From positions 86,420-150,419 of the forward strand of contig JAFEAT010000012.1 of NCBI GenBank assembly GCA_018266255.1: a stretch of DNA of 64,000 nucleotides. The letters are read 5' to 3'. Positions 9,252-18,209 of the stretch are shown here, piece by piece; position 1 is the stretch's first letter, and every line of letters starts with the position of its first letter. A model generated the notes under the pieces. That model was not told the origin of the DNA. It saw only the letters and a program-made list of their open reading frames with translations, and searched no databases. Position numbers and translations under genes: made by a program. This DNA comes from Cyanobacteria bacterium SZAS-4. Its GTDB lineage: Bacteria > Cyanobacteriota > Vampirovibrionia > Obscuribacterales > Obscuribacteraceae.

Positions 9252-9888
9252 GAAGGCGAAAGCCTTGTCGTTTTTTGCTGCGCTTTTCCTTCTGTGGGGC
9301 TCCCCATGCCATGCGCCGGCTGCACAAAATAGCGACGATGATGTTGACGATTTCTCCGATGAGGTGATGAATCAGCGCTACGACTGGGTCATCACCGCTG
9401 ATACCAGTGGTATGAAGAATTTCCTCAACTATCCCGGTTCGGGATTGCATCCTGTCAGCAAAGTCAAAGTAAGTTACCGTTTGACACCGCGTTTTGGGCG
9501 CGAACGTTCGTCTGAAACAGTTACATATGAGGAACTGTGGTATCACGAGTGCAGACCGATTGGATGCCGAAAAATGCATCAGCTAGGTCTTGAAGCAGGC
9601 GAGCAAGGAGTGATCTATTTTCGCCCGGCAAGGGATGTCGGTGACAGCCACTGCGCAGTTGCCAACGCGATGGTGCGGTTGATACTCGATGCGGGATTGC
9701 GCCGGGCGATGGTAGGCGGAGTCTATATTCCTGCTGAAATTTTCGATCAGGTTAAAAGTGACCTGGGACAGTTCAACTTCTTTCCCTATGAGATTCAGCC
9801 CGATACCGGTATTCGGGCGACTATGCACATCTTTCTGCAATCTCAACCCGCAGGGCGAGAGGCGTCACTGTTTTACTTCAGTAACTGA
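9244..9888 (+). CDS. Secreted protein of unknown function
   Basis: 214 residues from the ATG at 9244, which overlaps the TadE-like gene by 8 bases. Residues 1 to ~29 form a signal peptide (LSFFAALFLLWGS, then HAPAAQ). An acidic stretch (DDDVDDFSDE) follows, then a mixed alpha/beta domain with two cysteines in HECRPIGC. No catalytic motif is recognisable. Linkage to the TadE-like gene suggests an envelope or pilus-associated role, but that is inference. Confidence 0.75.
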   Translation: MNRKAKALSFFAALFLLWGSPCHAPAAQNSDDDVDDFSDEVMNQRYDWVITADTSGMKNFLNYPGSGLHPVSKVKVSYRLTPRFGRERSSETVTYEELWYHECRPIGCRKMHQLGLEAGEQGVIYFRPARDVGDSHCAVANAMVRLILDAGLRRAMVGGVYIPAEIFDQVKSDLGQFNFFPYEIQPDTGIRATMHIFLQSQPAGREASLFYFSN

Positions 9889-9892
9889 TTCA

Positions 9893-10135
9893 CTATCCGT
9901 GATTGCTCAAGTAATTTAGCTGAACGGCTTGAAAGCAGTTCGAATTTTTCAATTGCTCGATTGTATTTTTTACAGTCTTCGAGTCGATTAAAATGGCTGT
10001 TAGCCTTCCATTTGAAGAAATATTCAGAACTGAGCCTCCGGCATCTACGATCGCTTTTTTTGCATCATCTTCGCTAACGCCCTGTCGAAGCATGGCGAGA
10101 ATTTGATTGGGCTCGTGCGCGGGAGAGTCATTCAT
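9893..10135 (-). CDS. Stand-alone subtilase-propeptide-like protein
   Basis: 80 residues, ATG at 10135 after AGGTGA. It matches the propeptide of the subtilase at 6052-7491 along its length: PNQILAMLRQG against PNQILVMVHPG, a central GGSV..SNGRL against NGTVV..GNGKL, and FQAVQLN against FDAVQKN. It has no signal peptide, so as annotated it would be cytoplasmic. By analogy with I9-type propeptides and yeast proteinase-B inhibitor it could inhibit or help fold a subtilase. The gene starts 8 bases after the methyltransferase-like gene and probably shares its transcript. Confidence 0.75.
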   Translation of the reverse strand: MNDSPAHEPNQILAMLRQGVSEDDAKKAIVDAGGSVLNISSNGRLTAILIDSKTVKNTIEQLKNSNCFQAVQLNYLSNHG

Positions 10136-10143
10136 AGAATCAC

Positions 10144-10944
10144 CTAGTAGATGTATGGCAGAAGGCGTTTTGTACCAGCCTGAAATAGGATATATCTTTC
10201 TCCGAATCTCTCAACCAACATTTTTTCTTGTTCGCTGACAATCCATTTCATGACAATGAAAATTCCCGGTATGGCAAACAGTGGATACCAGGTTCCCATC
10301 GCTATTGGGATTCCTGTTAGAGCAACAAGCGCGGCAAAGAAGCATGGATGGCGAAGTTTCATGAGCAGACAGCGCATATAACTGGTCCCTGCTTCCTCGT
10401 CTTGTTTCGTTCGAGCCGACGCGAGCAGTGCGTATGCTTGAATACCAAGCCCAGCTGAGGCAATCAGCAAGCCGAAATATCTGAATATTTGAGTGGTTGT
10501 AGAATCGCCGTGCACGACTCCCATGTCGAGTCTCTGACATAATCCGCTAGCCGCAAAATACAGGAGTAGAAAAACTAGCGCTGAAATAGGCATGATTAGT
10601 TGTTTGAACAATCGTTTGAATCTATTCGTGGTCTCTGGAAAACTTTTTAAAAGTGGATCGCCGAGAATCAGTTTAGGCAGAAGAGCACCACCAGTAATGG
10701 CGCTGACGATTATCCATTCGATGAACAAGATTACCTGTGTAGGCTCGCTCAGAACGAGATCAGCCGATCTGCGAATACCACAGATTGGAACGACGGAAAT
10801 ACCCGCGCCGATCAATAAGCCAAGCAGAGCACCACGAAACACCAGTAATTGCTGTCCGGGAGATTTTACAGTCGCGGGCACCGAATTATTCACTAAAGCC
10901 TCTGCTGTGCAGGTGTTGGAGCTAAGAGATTGATGCTGCGCCAA
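10144..10944 (-). CDS. Isoprenylcysteine/phospholipid methyltransferase-like membrane protein
   Basis: 266 residues with about six membrane helices. The C-terminus carries the ICMT/PEMT signature: LRHPCFF, then a long hydrophobic stretch, then EQEKMLVERFGERYILF and a final KRLLP. Family members use AdoMet to methylate lipids or other small membrane substrates; the substrate here cannot be read. The first codon is TTG at 10944, inside the last 23 bases of ruvA, so the start is uncertain. Translation is probably coupled to ruvA. Confidence 0.75.
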   Translation of the reverse strand: MAQHQSLSSNTCTAEALVNNSVPATVKSPGQQLLVFRGALLGLLIGAGISVVPICGIRRSADLVLSEPTQVILFIEWIIVSAITGGALLPKLILGDPLLKSFPETTNRFKRLFKQLIMPISALVFLLLYFAASGLCQRLDMGVVHGDSTTTQIFRYFGLLIASAGLGIQAYALLASARTKQDEEAGTSYMRCLLMKLRHPCFFAALVALTGIPIAMGTWYPLFAIPGIFIVMKWIVSEQEKMLVERFGERYILFQAGTKRLLPYIY

Positions 10945-11548
10945 GCACTTTCAGGCTGAAACGAACAAGCGACTCGACGTCTTCATCCAATTTTTCTTCT
11001 CGCGCTTTCTTCAGCGCCATGCTGATTTCGGTGCCGGTGTAGCCCAGTCCTTCCAAAATGTTTCGCACTTCTTCAGAAACTGTGCTCCAACTTGCCGGAG
11101 TTTCAGCTGTCAGCCCACGCTGTCTGGTCCAATCTTCAATCTTTGCTTTCAATTCAAGAATAATACGTTGGGCCACTTTTGCGCCAACGCCGGGTGCCTG
11201 GCTAATCATTTTTTGATCGCCAGACAAGATTGCTTCTGCCAACTGTTGAGGTCCAAGCGTGCCAACTAGAGCTAAAGCTAGTTTGGGACCGATGCCACTG
11301 ACAGATTGAAGCAATCCGAAAATGACTCGCTCGTCTTGAGTGGCAAAGCCAAAAAGATTCCACTCTGTTTCGCGGATTGTCAGCGCCGTGTGCACCATCG
11401 CTTCATCGCCAGGCAAGCCGAGAAGCATGAGTGTGCGTCGCGAGACTGTTAGGTCGAAGCCGACGCCGCCGACGTCGAGCACCAATCGGTCTGCTTGACC
11501 AGTAGTCATCTCTTTCAGTGCGATTGTTCCGCGCAGATAAGCCAGCAT
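10922..11548 (-). CDS. ruvA: Holliday junction branch migration protein RuvA
   Basis: 208 residues, usual length. It begins MLAYLRGTI, has the N-terminal OB-fold, then the paired helix-hairpin-helix motifs SVSGIGPKLAL and APGVGAKVAQRIILELK that bind the junction, and a C-terminal RuvB-contact domain (GLGYTGTEISMALK). It forms the tetramer that holds the four-way junction for RuvB. ruvB is not adjacent; it lies at 39099-40283. The gene overlaps the following membrane protein gene. Confidence 0.97.
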   Translation of the reverse strand: MLAYLRGTIALKEMTTGQADRLVLDVGGVGFDLTVSRRTLMLLGLPGDEAMVHTALTIRETEWNLFGFATQDERVIFGLLQSVSGIGPKLALALVGTLGPQQLAEAILSGDQKMISQAPGVGAKVAQRIILELKAKIEDWTRQRGLTAETPASWSTVSEEVRNILEGLGYTGTEISMALKKAREEKLDEDVESLVRFSLKVLGAASIS

Positions 11549-11591
11549 CTACTCGTACTACCCCTGGAGGTTTCATTGTAACTAGCAAATT

Positions 11592-13961
11592 TTAGCAGGA
11601 GCGAAGAGCATTTTCGATCTCTTCTATCGACTCATATCTCAGTGCACTGTCGTAGTTTGTGCAGGTGGCGACGACTTGATCCAAACCGACACCGACTGCT
11701 GTATTTAGTTGCGCCGGATGTGATTGTGAGATTGGCATCGGATCTTCTCCAGTCAAGATATATGCCAACGTAGCACCCATGGAGTAGATATCGCTTGCTG
11801 GCATCGGCTCGCCTCTGAACTGTTCGGGTGCCAGATACGACGGTTTGCCCACCACTGTGCCAGTGGTCGTAGCAGACTGATCTAGAGTCTGAGCAACGTT
11901 AAAATCGATCAATCTCAATGTTCCGTCAGTTCCCAGAATCAAATTCTCCGGAGTGAAATCGCGATGCACCACCGGTGGTTCTTGCTCATGCAAATATTTC
12001 AAGATCTCGCACATTTGCAGGGCCAACGATATCGCTTCCTTTTCGTCGATCTTGCCTGATTCTTTCACTATTTGATGCAGATTTTTGCCGTTCAAGTGCT
12101 CGAGAACCATGTAGGCGCGGTAGTCTTCAACAAAGTAGTCGAGCAGTTTGACGATACGCGGATGTTCCAGTTGCTTGAGTAGCCGAGATTCTTTTTCAAA
12201 GCGTTCGATTGCTTTTCTTCTTACCGCCAAGTCTACATACACAGGCAGAACGAATTCTTTTAAAACAACGTCTTCGCCCGAGATGCAGTCGTTGGCCAGA
12301 TAGACGGAGCCCTGACCACCGACTGCAATTACCTTTGTCACTCGGTATTGATTGTCTTTTAAAACTGCTCCGTCGATCAACGGTTTGAGCTTGTCGCGTT
12401 TCGGCGGTCCAGTCAACGCTTCCAGCCAGATGTCGGTGTAGCTGTAGTCACTTGGCGGTTGAAGGCTGCTCAAAAGCTCAGAGTCTTTCGCCGCATGTGG
12501 AGCCCATCTTTCTAATGCTCGCAACAGCTCTTCTTTCGAGCTGATAGAGCGGATGATGTCCAGTCTCACTTTCACAGGTGCGGCATTGCCCATGACAAAA
12601 ACCATCCACTTCTCTTCGGTGTCTTTGCCTGTACCTTGCTCAAGGTGGATGTCTGTCACATCCTCCCACTTGTTCAAACCCCTTCTTCCTTTCAAAGATT
12701 TCGACTTCAGTGTGAAACCTTTTGATGTCATCTCCAAGATCTGCGGTGTTGCTCGTCTGGCAAGAATGAGCAGCGCGAAGTAAACAAGCGCCCCGGCCAC
12801 TGGCACGCTCTGAGTTACGTAGGGATGATCGTTTAGCCAGTTCAGCACTGACATGCCGGAAACCATCGTAAATCCGTTGAAGAAAACGTGATTCCAAAAA
12901 GCTCCGCTAATTCTGGCGACAAACAACATTCCCAACATGACTATGAAGTAGGATTCGGCCCGCAAAATGATCGCTGGCCAATCTGGTTTGAGCATTTTTT
13001 TGACGGTTTGAGACGAGAGCGCTACACCTTGGATACGTTGTCCGAGCAGCTGTCTTGCGCCTGCGCCGATGACTGCATTGCGGGCGATGATGGTGACTTT
13101 ATCTGTCGATTTTTGTACCTGGTCTTTCGCTTTAATCAATTCGGCTTTTAGATTTTGAGGCTTCAGCATCAAAACTGTTTTGCTGTTTTCTTCCACCCAG
13201 TCGTCGATCAAGCCTGAGTAGCTGAGCTTTCCAGGAAACATGACTGGCCACCACAGTCGCAGTAAGGTTCGTTTCCAAGTTTTTGCAAATGAGGCGCGCG
13301 TGCCATTCTCATCGCAGACCATCAGCCCTACAAGTGACCAACCAAGCGAGGTTTGCCACTTGCTGCTCAGCGAGATTGAAAAGTAGAGAGGACAGACAAA
13401 TATTGGCAATATAGAAAAAACTACAGTCAGCCAGGTGGAGGCTACGGTGGATAGAAGTGGAACAGATGTGGGATCCGCGCCGATCCACGAGCAGATCGCC
13501 TCAAAGATGATCGTTCCGGCGAAGGTGCCGCTAGCAGCCTGCAATGCCAGAAGTGCCACTGGAAAAAATATGGGAATCAATGCAGACATCATGAAGATCA
13601 TCAGTCCGACTAATCCAGACGCAACGGAGCAACCGACGATGGTCGAGAAATCCTTGTTCACTCCTGGTAGCAAGTAAGAAATTAGCGCCACAGATAGTGT
13701 CACCATGACGGCTCCAAAAAATCCAATCACGCCGACGTCAAATAATTCGGCTATGCTGACTAACGCTGATGATGGACGAATCTTTCGAGCTTGTCTGACC
13801 ATATTGGAAGGGTCTTCACTGTAGATTCCGTCCGTCAAAAGATCTTTTGAGTCAACATTAGAAAGCGCAGCAGATGAGCCACGATCTAAATCGCCGGGAG
13901 CGGTCAATACCACGTCGGGCTTGATGGTTTCGGTAGCTGTGTCGATTTCCTTTTTACTCAT
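11592..13961 (-). CDS. Membrane-anchored Ser/Thr protein kinase, atypical motifs
   Basis: 789 residues. The N-terminal ~420 residues hold several membrane helices arranged like an RDD/Yip1-type domain. A soluble linker follows (SYTDIWLEAL near 500), then a C-terminal kinase from ~539. Kinase motifs: glycine loop VGGQGSVY (547-554), ATP lysine Lys568, and catalytic Asp668. Two motifs deviate: HRDFTPEN has Thr where most Ser/Thr kinases have Lys, and DFG is DFN (686-688). The APE motif is intact (YLAPEQF). The start overlaps the TPR gene by 8 bases, so translation is coupled. It is a paralogue of the kinase at 15638-17086. Activity may be altered. Confidence 0.9.
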   Translation of the reverse strand: MSKKEIDTATETIKPDVVLTAPGDLDRGSSAALSNVDSKDLLTDGIYSEDPSNMVRQARKIRPSSALVSIAELFDVGVIGFFGAVMVTLSVALISYLLPGVNKDFSTIVGCSVASGLVGLMIFMMSALIPIFFPVALLALQAASGTFAGTIIFEAICSWIGADPTSVPLLSTVASTWLTVVFSILPIFVCPLYFSISLSSKWQTSLGWSLVGLMVCDENGTRASFAKTWKRTLLRLWWPVMFPGKLSYSGLIDDWVEENSKTVLMLKPQNLKAELIKAKDQVQKSTDKVTIIARNAVIGAGARQLLGQRIQGVALSSQTVKKMLKPDWPAIILRAESYFIVMLGMLFVARISGAFWNHVFFNGFTMVSGMSVLNWLNDHPYVTQSVPVAGALVYFALLILARRATPQILEMTSKGFTLKSKSLKGRRGLNKWEDVTDIHLEQGTGKDTEEKWMVFVMGNAAPVKVRLDIIRSISSKEELLRALERWAPHAAKDSELLSSLQPPSDYSYTDIWLEALTGPPKRDKLKPLIDGAVLKDNQYRVTKVIAVGGQGSVYLANDCISGEDVVLKEFVLPVYVDLAVRRKAIERFEKESRLLKQLEHPRIVKLLDYFVEDYRAYMVLEHLNGKNLHQIVKESGKIDEKEAISLALQMCEILKYLHEQEPPVVHRDFTPENLILGTDGTLRLIDFNVAQTLDQSATTTGTVVGKPSYLAPEQFRGEPMPASDIYSMGATLAYILTGEDPMPISQSHPAQLNTAVGVGLDQVVATCTNYDSALRYESIEEIENALRSC

Positions 13962-15627
13962 GTGTTGGTCTCTCTGCAGCGGCCAACCATGCTGCTAGCT
14001 CACTTGAGATGTTTGCAGACTCTTGTTTTTCCGCTTCTGAATCGTTCAGCGCTTTGAAGATTCGCAGCTTGATCAATCGGGGTTCGATCAAGTGCGAGTT
14101 GCGCGATAACAGTGTGTCGCACAACGAAAGCGCCTTTTTGTATTGACCGATATCGCACAGGGCGCTTGCTTTCACCGCCAACAGCTGTTGATTGGCACGA
14201 CTTGAAACTACCTGAACTCTAGTTTCGCTTTCTTCATCGTCATAATCGTCGTCTGGTTTTAGATTGAGATATTTGTCAATTAATCTAATTGCTTCGTTCG
14301 GTTTATTCGTTTTTTCCAGTATGCTGACTTCCAGCAAATTTTGTTCTCTCGCCAGATAGCCCCATTTGTAGCGATTCATCGTCATAAGCGCTGCTGCTTC
14401 TTTGGGATTGTTGCGATTCAGCGCCGCCCTTGCTTTCAGCGTTTGCGCCCAGCTAGACGCCGAATCGTAGTTGGTATCGATGTACTTCATCATGCGTTTG
14501 CTGTCGGCATTCAAAATCATTGCTTGATCTAACAACTCGAAACTATAAATGGAAGGCAACGCGTCAAATCGTACGTCGCTGTAGTTCATTTTGTTGGCGA
14601 TAGAAAACGCCTTTTCGATGCGCCTTTGGTACGCTGCTTCTAATTTTTCATTCCAGAATGAAGTCATCCTAAGTGAGGGCGCGGCGATGTCAGTGCACGA
14701 GCTCAACAGGATTTCGCTTTGTAGTCCTTGTAGCCCATAGGTGCCGCCTTCGTGTTTCTTGAACAGCTCCAGAAATTTTTCGGCTTCACCTGTTTGCCCT
14801 GAAAAGATTGCTGCCCATGTCGCTTTAGAAAGTTGATCGTCCCATTTTTGTTCCTGTCCGACTGGCAGATTCTCAAGCTTTTCCACTGCTTGCTTGTACT
14901 CGTTAACTGAATTAACGTAGTCCATTCGTTCGAGATCTGTTTTGGCGCGCCAAAAATAGTTGCTCGGCAGATCTGGATATCGAGCAATTAGAGGGTCGCC
15001 AAATTTGAGTCCCTGGGCTCTGTCACCGTACTTCATCAGCATCTGTTCAACGCCGAGACGTGTAAATATGGCTGGCTTACCACTCTTTTCCATCTCCGTA
15101 ATCGCTTTGTTGAGAATTTTTGTTCGCTGTTCAATTAAGTTCGGAGTTTCTTTTGTGCGGTCATCACTGAATTCTGTCATCGTGTAATGTGCGATATCTC
15201 TCTCTCCCAGACAGGCGAACAAAGGCGCAATCTGGAATTTCCTCAGTGCTGATGCCGCTTTGTCGTTGTTGTGGAAAATGAAATAGACGCTGGAGAAGTA
15301 GAAAGCCAGTACAAGGGCTGCACAAGCTCCGAATTTCAGCCGCGTCTTTATTTGCTTAGCCTTGTAAGCTTTCATAAATTCTTGTTCTTTAGCTTTTTTG
15401 CCAGCTTGCATCATGACTCGGTCGTCGGCGGTTAGACCGGGTTTTGCAGTGTTTGATCCGTTCGCACCGGCAGCGGTCGATTCGTTTGCACCAGCCGTGG
15501 TCGATCCGTTTGCATCATTAGTGGTTGATTCGCTTTCACCACCGACAACGGACTCGTCAGCATCGGTGACTTTCAGCTCGATGTCAGACGTTTCCAGGTC
15601 GGATCTAAATTGTGGTGGCTTGTCCAT
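13954..15627 (-). CDS. Membrane-anchored TPR-like protein between two kinases
   Basis: 557 residues. Residues ~1-70 are a low-complexity tail with near-repeats of (A)GANGSTTA/GANESTAA. One membrane helix follows at ~98-118 (FGACAALVLAFYFSSVYF). The rest (~150-550) is a chain of helical repeats with TPR-like spacing. The tail faces the kinases on the cytoplasmic side if the helix follows the positive-inside rule (KQIKTRLK precedes it). No enzyme motif is seen. It lies 10 bases after the upstream kinase and overlaps the downstream one by 8, so the three genes form one operon. The Ser/Thr-rich tail could be a phosphorylation target; that is inference. Confidence 0.8.
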   Translation of the reverse strand: MDKPPQFRSDLETSDIELKVTDADESVVGGESESTTNDANGSTTAGANESTAAGANGSNTAKPGLTADDRVMMQAGKKAKEQEFMKAYKAKQIKTRLKFGACAALVLAFYFSSVYFIFHNNDKAASALRKFQIAPLFACLGERDIAHYTMTEFSDDRTKETPNLIEQRTKILNKAITEMEKSGKPAIFTRLGVEQMLMKYGDRAQGLKFGDPLIARYPDLPSNYFWRAKTDLERMDYVNSVNEYKQAVEKLENLPVGQEQKWDDQLSKATWAAIFSGQTGEAEKFLELFKKHEGGTYGLQGLQSEILLSSCTDIAAPSLRMTSFWNEKLEAAYQRRIEKAFSIANKMNYSDVRFDALPSIYSFELLDQAMILNADSKRMMKYIDTNYDSASSWAQTLKARAALNRNNPKEAAALMTMNRYKWGYLAREQNLLEVSILEKTNKPNEAIRLIDKYLNLKPDDDYDDEESETRVQVVSSRANQQLLAVKASALCDIGQYKKALSLCDTLLSRNSHLIEPRLIKLRIFKALNDSEAEKQESANISSELAAWLAAAERPTHE

Positions 15628-15637
15628 TTTTATCCAA

Positions 15638-17086
15638 TTAGGTGTCTGTGAAAAGTTTTCCGATGCCCTGTTCCGAATATATTGCTACTAGATCAGACTT
15701 TGCTTTGGCTGCTGATTGATACCGGTCTGACGCATCCAGTTTGGTGCATTTGCTGACTAGCGCATCTAGTTCGGGTGATACCGTTGCCATGGAAGCTGGA
15801 TGCGTTTCGCTTAGCGGCACAGGATCTTTCCCGGTCAATAAGAAATGGAGCGTGCCACCGAAAGCGTATATGTCGCTCTGGCTGGTTGCTTTTCCTTGCA
15901 ATTGTTCCGGCGCCATGTATGCTTGCTTACCGATTATGGTACCGGTCATGGTGCCCAGGAATTGATTCGAGGCACCGAAGTCGATAATGATGATCGTGCC
16001 ATCATTTCTTAGCACAATGTTCTCGGGCGTAAGGTCTCGATGGATGATCGGTGGCTCGTATGTGTGCAAGTATTCCAGCGCCGAGAGAATCTGCACCGCC
16101 CAATCCAAAACTTTGGCTTCTGGTTGTGGACCATTCTGCCGCACTAACTGTCTCAGATCTTGACCGACTACATGCTGCAAGAGTAAGTAGTGGTGACCGG
16201 CTTCACTGAAGTGGTCGAGTACGGAAACAATGTGGTTGTGATTTAGCTGTCCGAGAATTGTTGCTTCTCTGCGCAACGACTTTTCTGCGGCGTCACGATT
16301 GGTGACTTCCATTGTCTCGGGCACAACTGCCTCTTTCAGCACCCGCAGCTCCTTTTGACCATCTTGCACGAGATAGATTGCTGACAAACCACCAAAGGCG
16401 AGCTGTCTGAGAACCTTCAGGCGACCGTTTTGCAGTTTCGTTTCTGGTTCGAGCGGCACGAACGTTGTCGAAGAAAATCGGCGACCCAATTCGTCGTTCC
16501 ACATGTCTGTATAGCTAAGCTGGCTCAGTCCTTTGCTTTGATTGTGCAACTCGGATTGATAGTCGAAGAGTGATTGTTCTCTAGTGCAGTTGACGCCCCA
16601 GAGTTCAATCGATAAGAGCAGTTGCTCGATTGCCTGAGTATCCATTCCTGATAAAGGAATGTTGATAGAAGTTCCAGATTTCGTGGTGAGAAGAAGGTTT
16701 CTCGCGTTGTTGTCGCTGCTGTTGATTGTCGCTCCCGTTACTCCGATCCAGCTTTGCCAAATATTGGCTTTGTTGATTCGTGCCACCATTAGTGGCAAAT
16801 TGAGACCATCTCGGTTGATCAACAGCTCATCTGAGCAACTCGCTCGAGCAATTTTTATCATCGACCCAACTACCAAAATCGCGATAGCTGCAGCCACTGC
16901 CATAAACATGATGTTCAAATGTGCGACAGCAAACTCTGGTCCCCAGGGCAGCGCCAGCATACAGATTGCAGCCAGTCCTAACACTGCGGTGACGGCGAAA
17001 TAGACATGATGCACCGATTCGGTCAGGACATTCCAAGTCCTCAACTGTGGGTGCTTAAGAGGGATCGTCAGGTCTGTATCGGCCAA
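15638..17086 (-). CDS. Membrane-anchored Ser/Thr protein kinase, HRDLTPEN type
   Basis: 482 residues. Two membrane helices (~28-78) lead into a small domain, a linker with SYTDMWNDEL, and a C-terminal kinase from ~223. Lys251 is the ATP lysine and Asp351 the catalytic Asp. The loop HRDLTPEN has Thr in place of the usual Lys, as in its paralogue downstream; DFG and APE are intact. The glycine loop is weak (FGGLSAIY, one Gly lost). The start is a TTG at 17086 with GAGAAG upstream; the only nearby ATG is out of frame. It is the first gene of the kinase-TPR-kinase operon. Confidence 0.9.
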   Translation of the reverse strand: MADTDLTIPLKHPQLRTWNVLTESVHHVYFAVTAVLGLAAICMLALPWGPEFAVAHLNIMFMAVAAAIAILVVGSMIKIARASCSDELLINRDGLNLPLMVARINKANIWQSWIGVTGATINSSDNNARNLLLTTKSGTSINIPLSGMDTQAIEQLLLSIELWGVNCTREQSLFDYQSELHNQSKGLSQLSYTDMWNDELGRRFSSTTFVPLEPETKLQNGRLKVLRQLAFGGLSAIYLVQDGQKELRVLKEAVVPETMEVTNRDAAEKSLRREATILGQLNHNHIVSVLDHFSEAGHHYLLLQHVVGQDLRQLVRQNGPQPEAKVLDWAVQILSALEYLHTYEPPIIHRDLTPENIVLRNDGTIIIIDFGASNQFLGTMTGTIIGKQAYMAPEQLQGKATSQSDIYAFGGTLHFLLTGKDPVPLSETHPASMATVSPELDALVSKCTKLDASDRYQSAAKAKSDLVAIYSEQGIGKLFTDT

Positions 17087-17164
17087 GCTGCATTACTTCT
17101 CGGTGGTAAACCAGTTATACCCCGGTCTACGAGTGCGTCGTGCTACCGTGTGCTACCCGTGATG

Positions 17165-18082
17165 CTATTCAGCTTTCAGACTGATGTTACCGCCGTTCAT
17201 GTGCCCGTGCGAGACTGCAGCGCGCGCATGTGAGAGCAAAATCTTACCTTCGTCGTCCATATTGTTGTTGAACTGGCAGATGCCGAGGCTGACGGTAATT
17301 GAAAACTCGATGTCGTCTGCCGTGAACGGAGTTTGTGCGACATCGTTTCGCAAGCGTTCTGAAACTTCAATCGATCCATTGACATCGGTTGCCGTCAAGA
17401 CAACTGTCAATTCAAAAGGTCCTGTGCGAACAACAATGTCCGAGTCTCGCATCTGAGACGCCACTATCTGCGCAAGCTGGCTAACGACTTTATCAGCCGC
17501 GTTCTGGCCCACAGCCTTGGTCAATTCCTTGTGCTGGTCGACTTCGAGAACCACGACGCTGAGCGGCACGTTGTAGCGCCTTGCCTGTTTCAAGCCTGTC
17601 TTCATGAACTCGTCGAGGTAACGAGGGGTTTTCAAGGATGTGAGCGGGTCTGTCAACGAAAGCTCGTTCAGTTGCTCGTCTTTCTTCTTCAACTCATCAC
17701 GCAGCGCCTTTACCTTGAGCAGCGAGCGAACGCGGGAAAGCAGTTCGTTGGGGGCAAATGGCTTGAAGAGAATGTCTTCGCTGTGCGGCTCTTCCACTTT
17801 GAATGCTGGAATCGCCTGTTCGCGGTTGCCCAGGAAGATAATCGGAATATTGCTCGTCTTTTGCTCGGCGCGTAAACGGTCAAAAACGTCCATGCCGCCC
17901 ATTAATGGCATGTGCAAATCGAGGATGACTACATCAGGCGTGCGCACTTTGCAGGCTGCAAGCGCTTTGAAAGGATCGTTCGCAGATGCGACTGTGTAAC
18001 CTGCTCGCCTCAATAGCTCTGAAATCAGCATGGTGTGTGCTGGTTCGTCGTCAACTACCAAGATATTGTGGTTGGCTTTCAC
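17165..18082 (-). CDS. Response regulator with degenerate GGDEF domain
   Basis: 305 residues. The receiver domain (~5-125) has the acidic pair D11/D12, phospho-acceptor Asp55 (VILDLHMP) and the conserved Lys in LFKPF. A coiled linker follows, then a diguanylate-cyclase-like domain starting SLTDPLTSL. The signature GGDEF is replaced by RTGPFEL, so cyclase activity is unlikely; it may bind nucleotide or act through partners. The start is a GTG at 18082 with a weak ribosome-binding site. No cognate histidine kinase is adjacent; the kinase operon downstream is on the same strand, about 80 bases away. Confidence 0.88.
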   Translation of the reverse strand: MKANHNILVVDDEPAHTMLISELLRRAGYTVASANDPFKALAACKVRTPDVVILDLHMPLMGGMDVFDRLRAEQKTSNIPIIFLGNREQAIPAFKVEEPHSEDILFKPFAPNELLSRVRSLLKVKALRDELKKKDEQLNELSLTDPLTSLKTPRYLDEFMKTGLKQARRYNVPLSVVVLEVDQHKELTKAVGQNAADKVVSQLAQIVASQMRDSDIVVRTGPFELTVVLTATDVNGSIEVSERLRNDVAQTPFTADDIEFSITVSLGICQFNNNMDDEGKILLSHARAAVSHGHMNGGNISLKAE

Positions 18083-18209
18083 GGTCTGGTAAGGATTTCC
18101 CTAGTAAGCCTGCAGGCGTCATGCAAGTGGGCAGGTTCTGCCATGACTATCTTAGGATAACTCAGCCGCTAACGCCCCATGCAAAGGATAATAAATGGTT
18201 CCGAGACAT

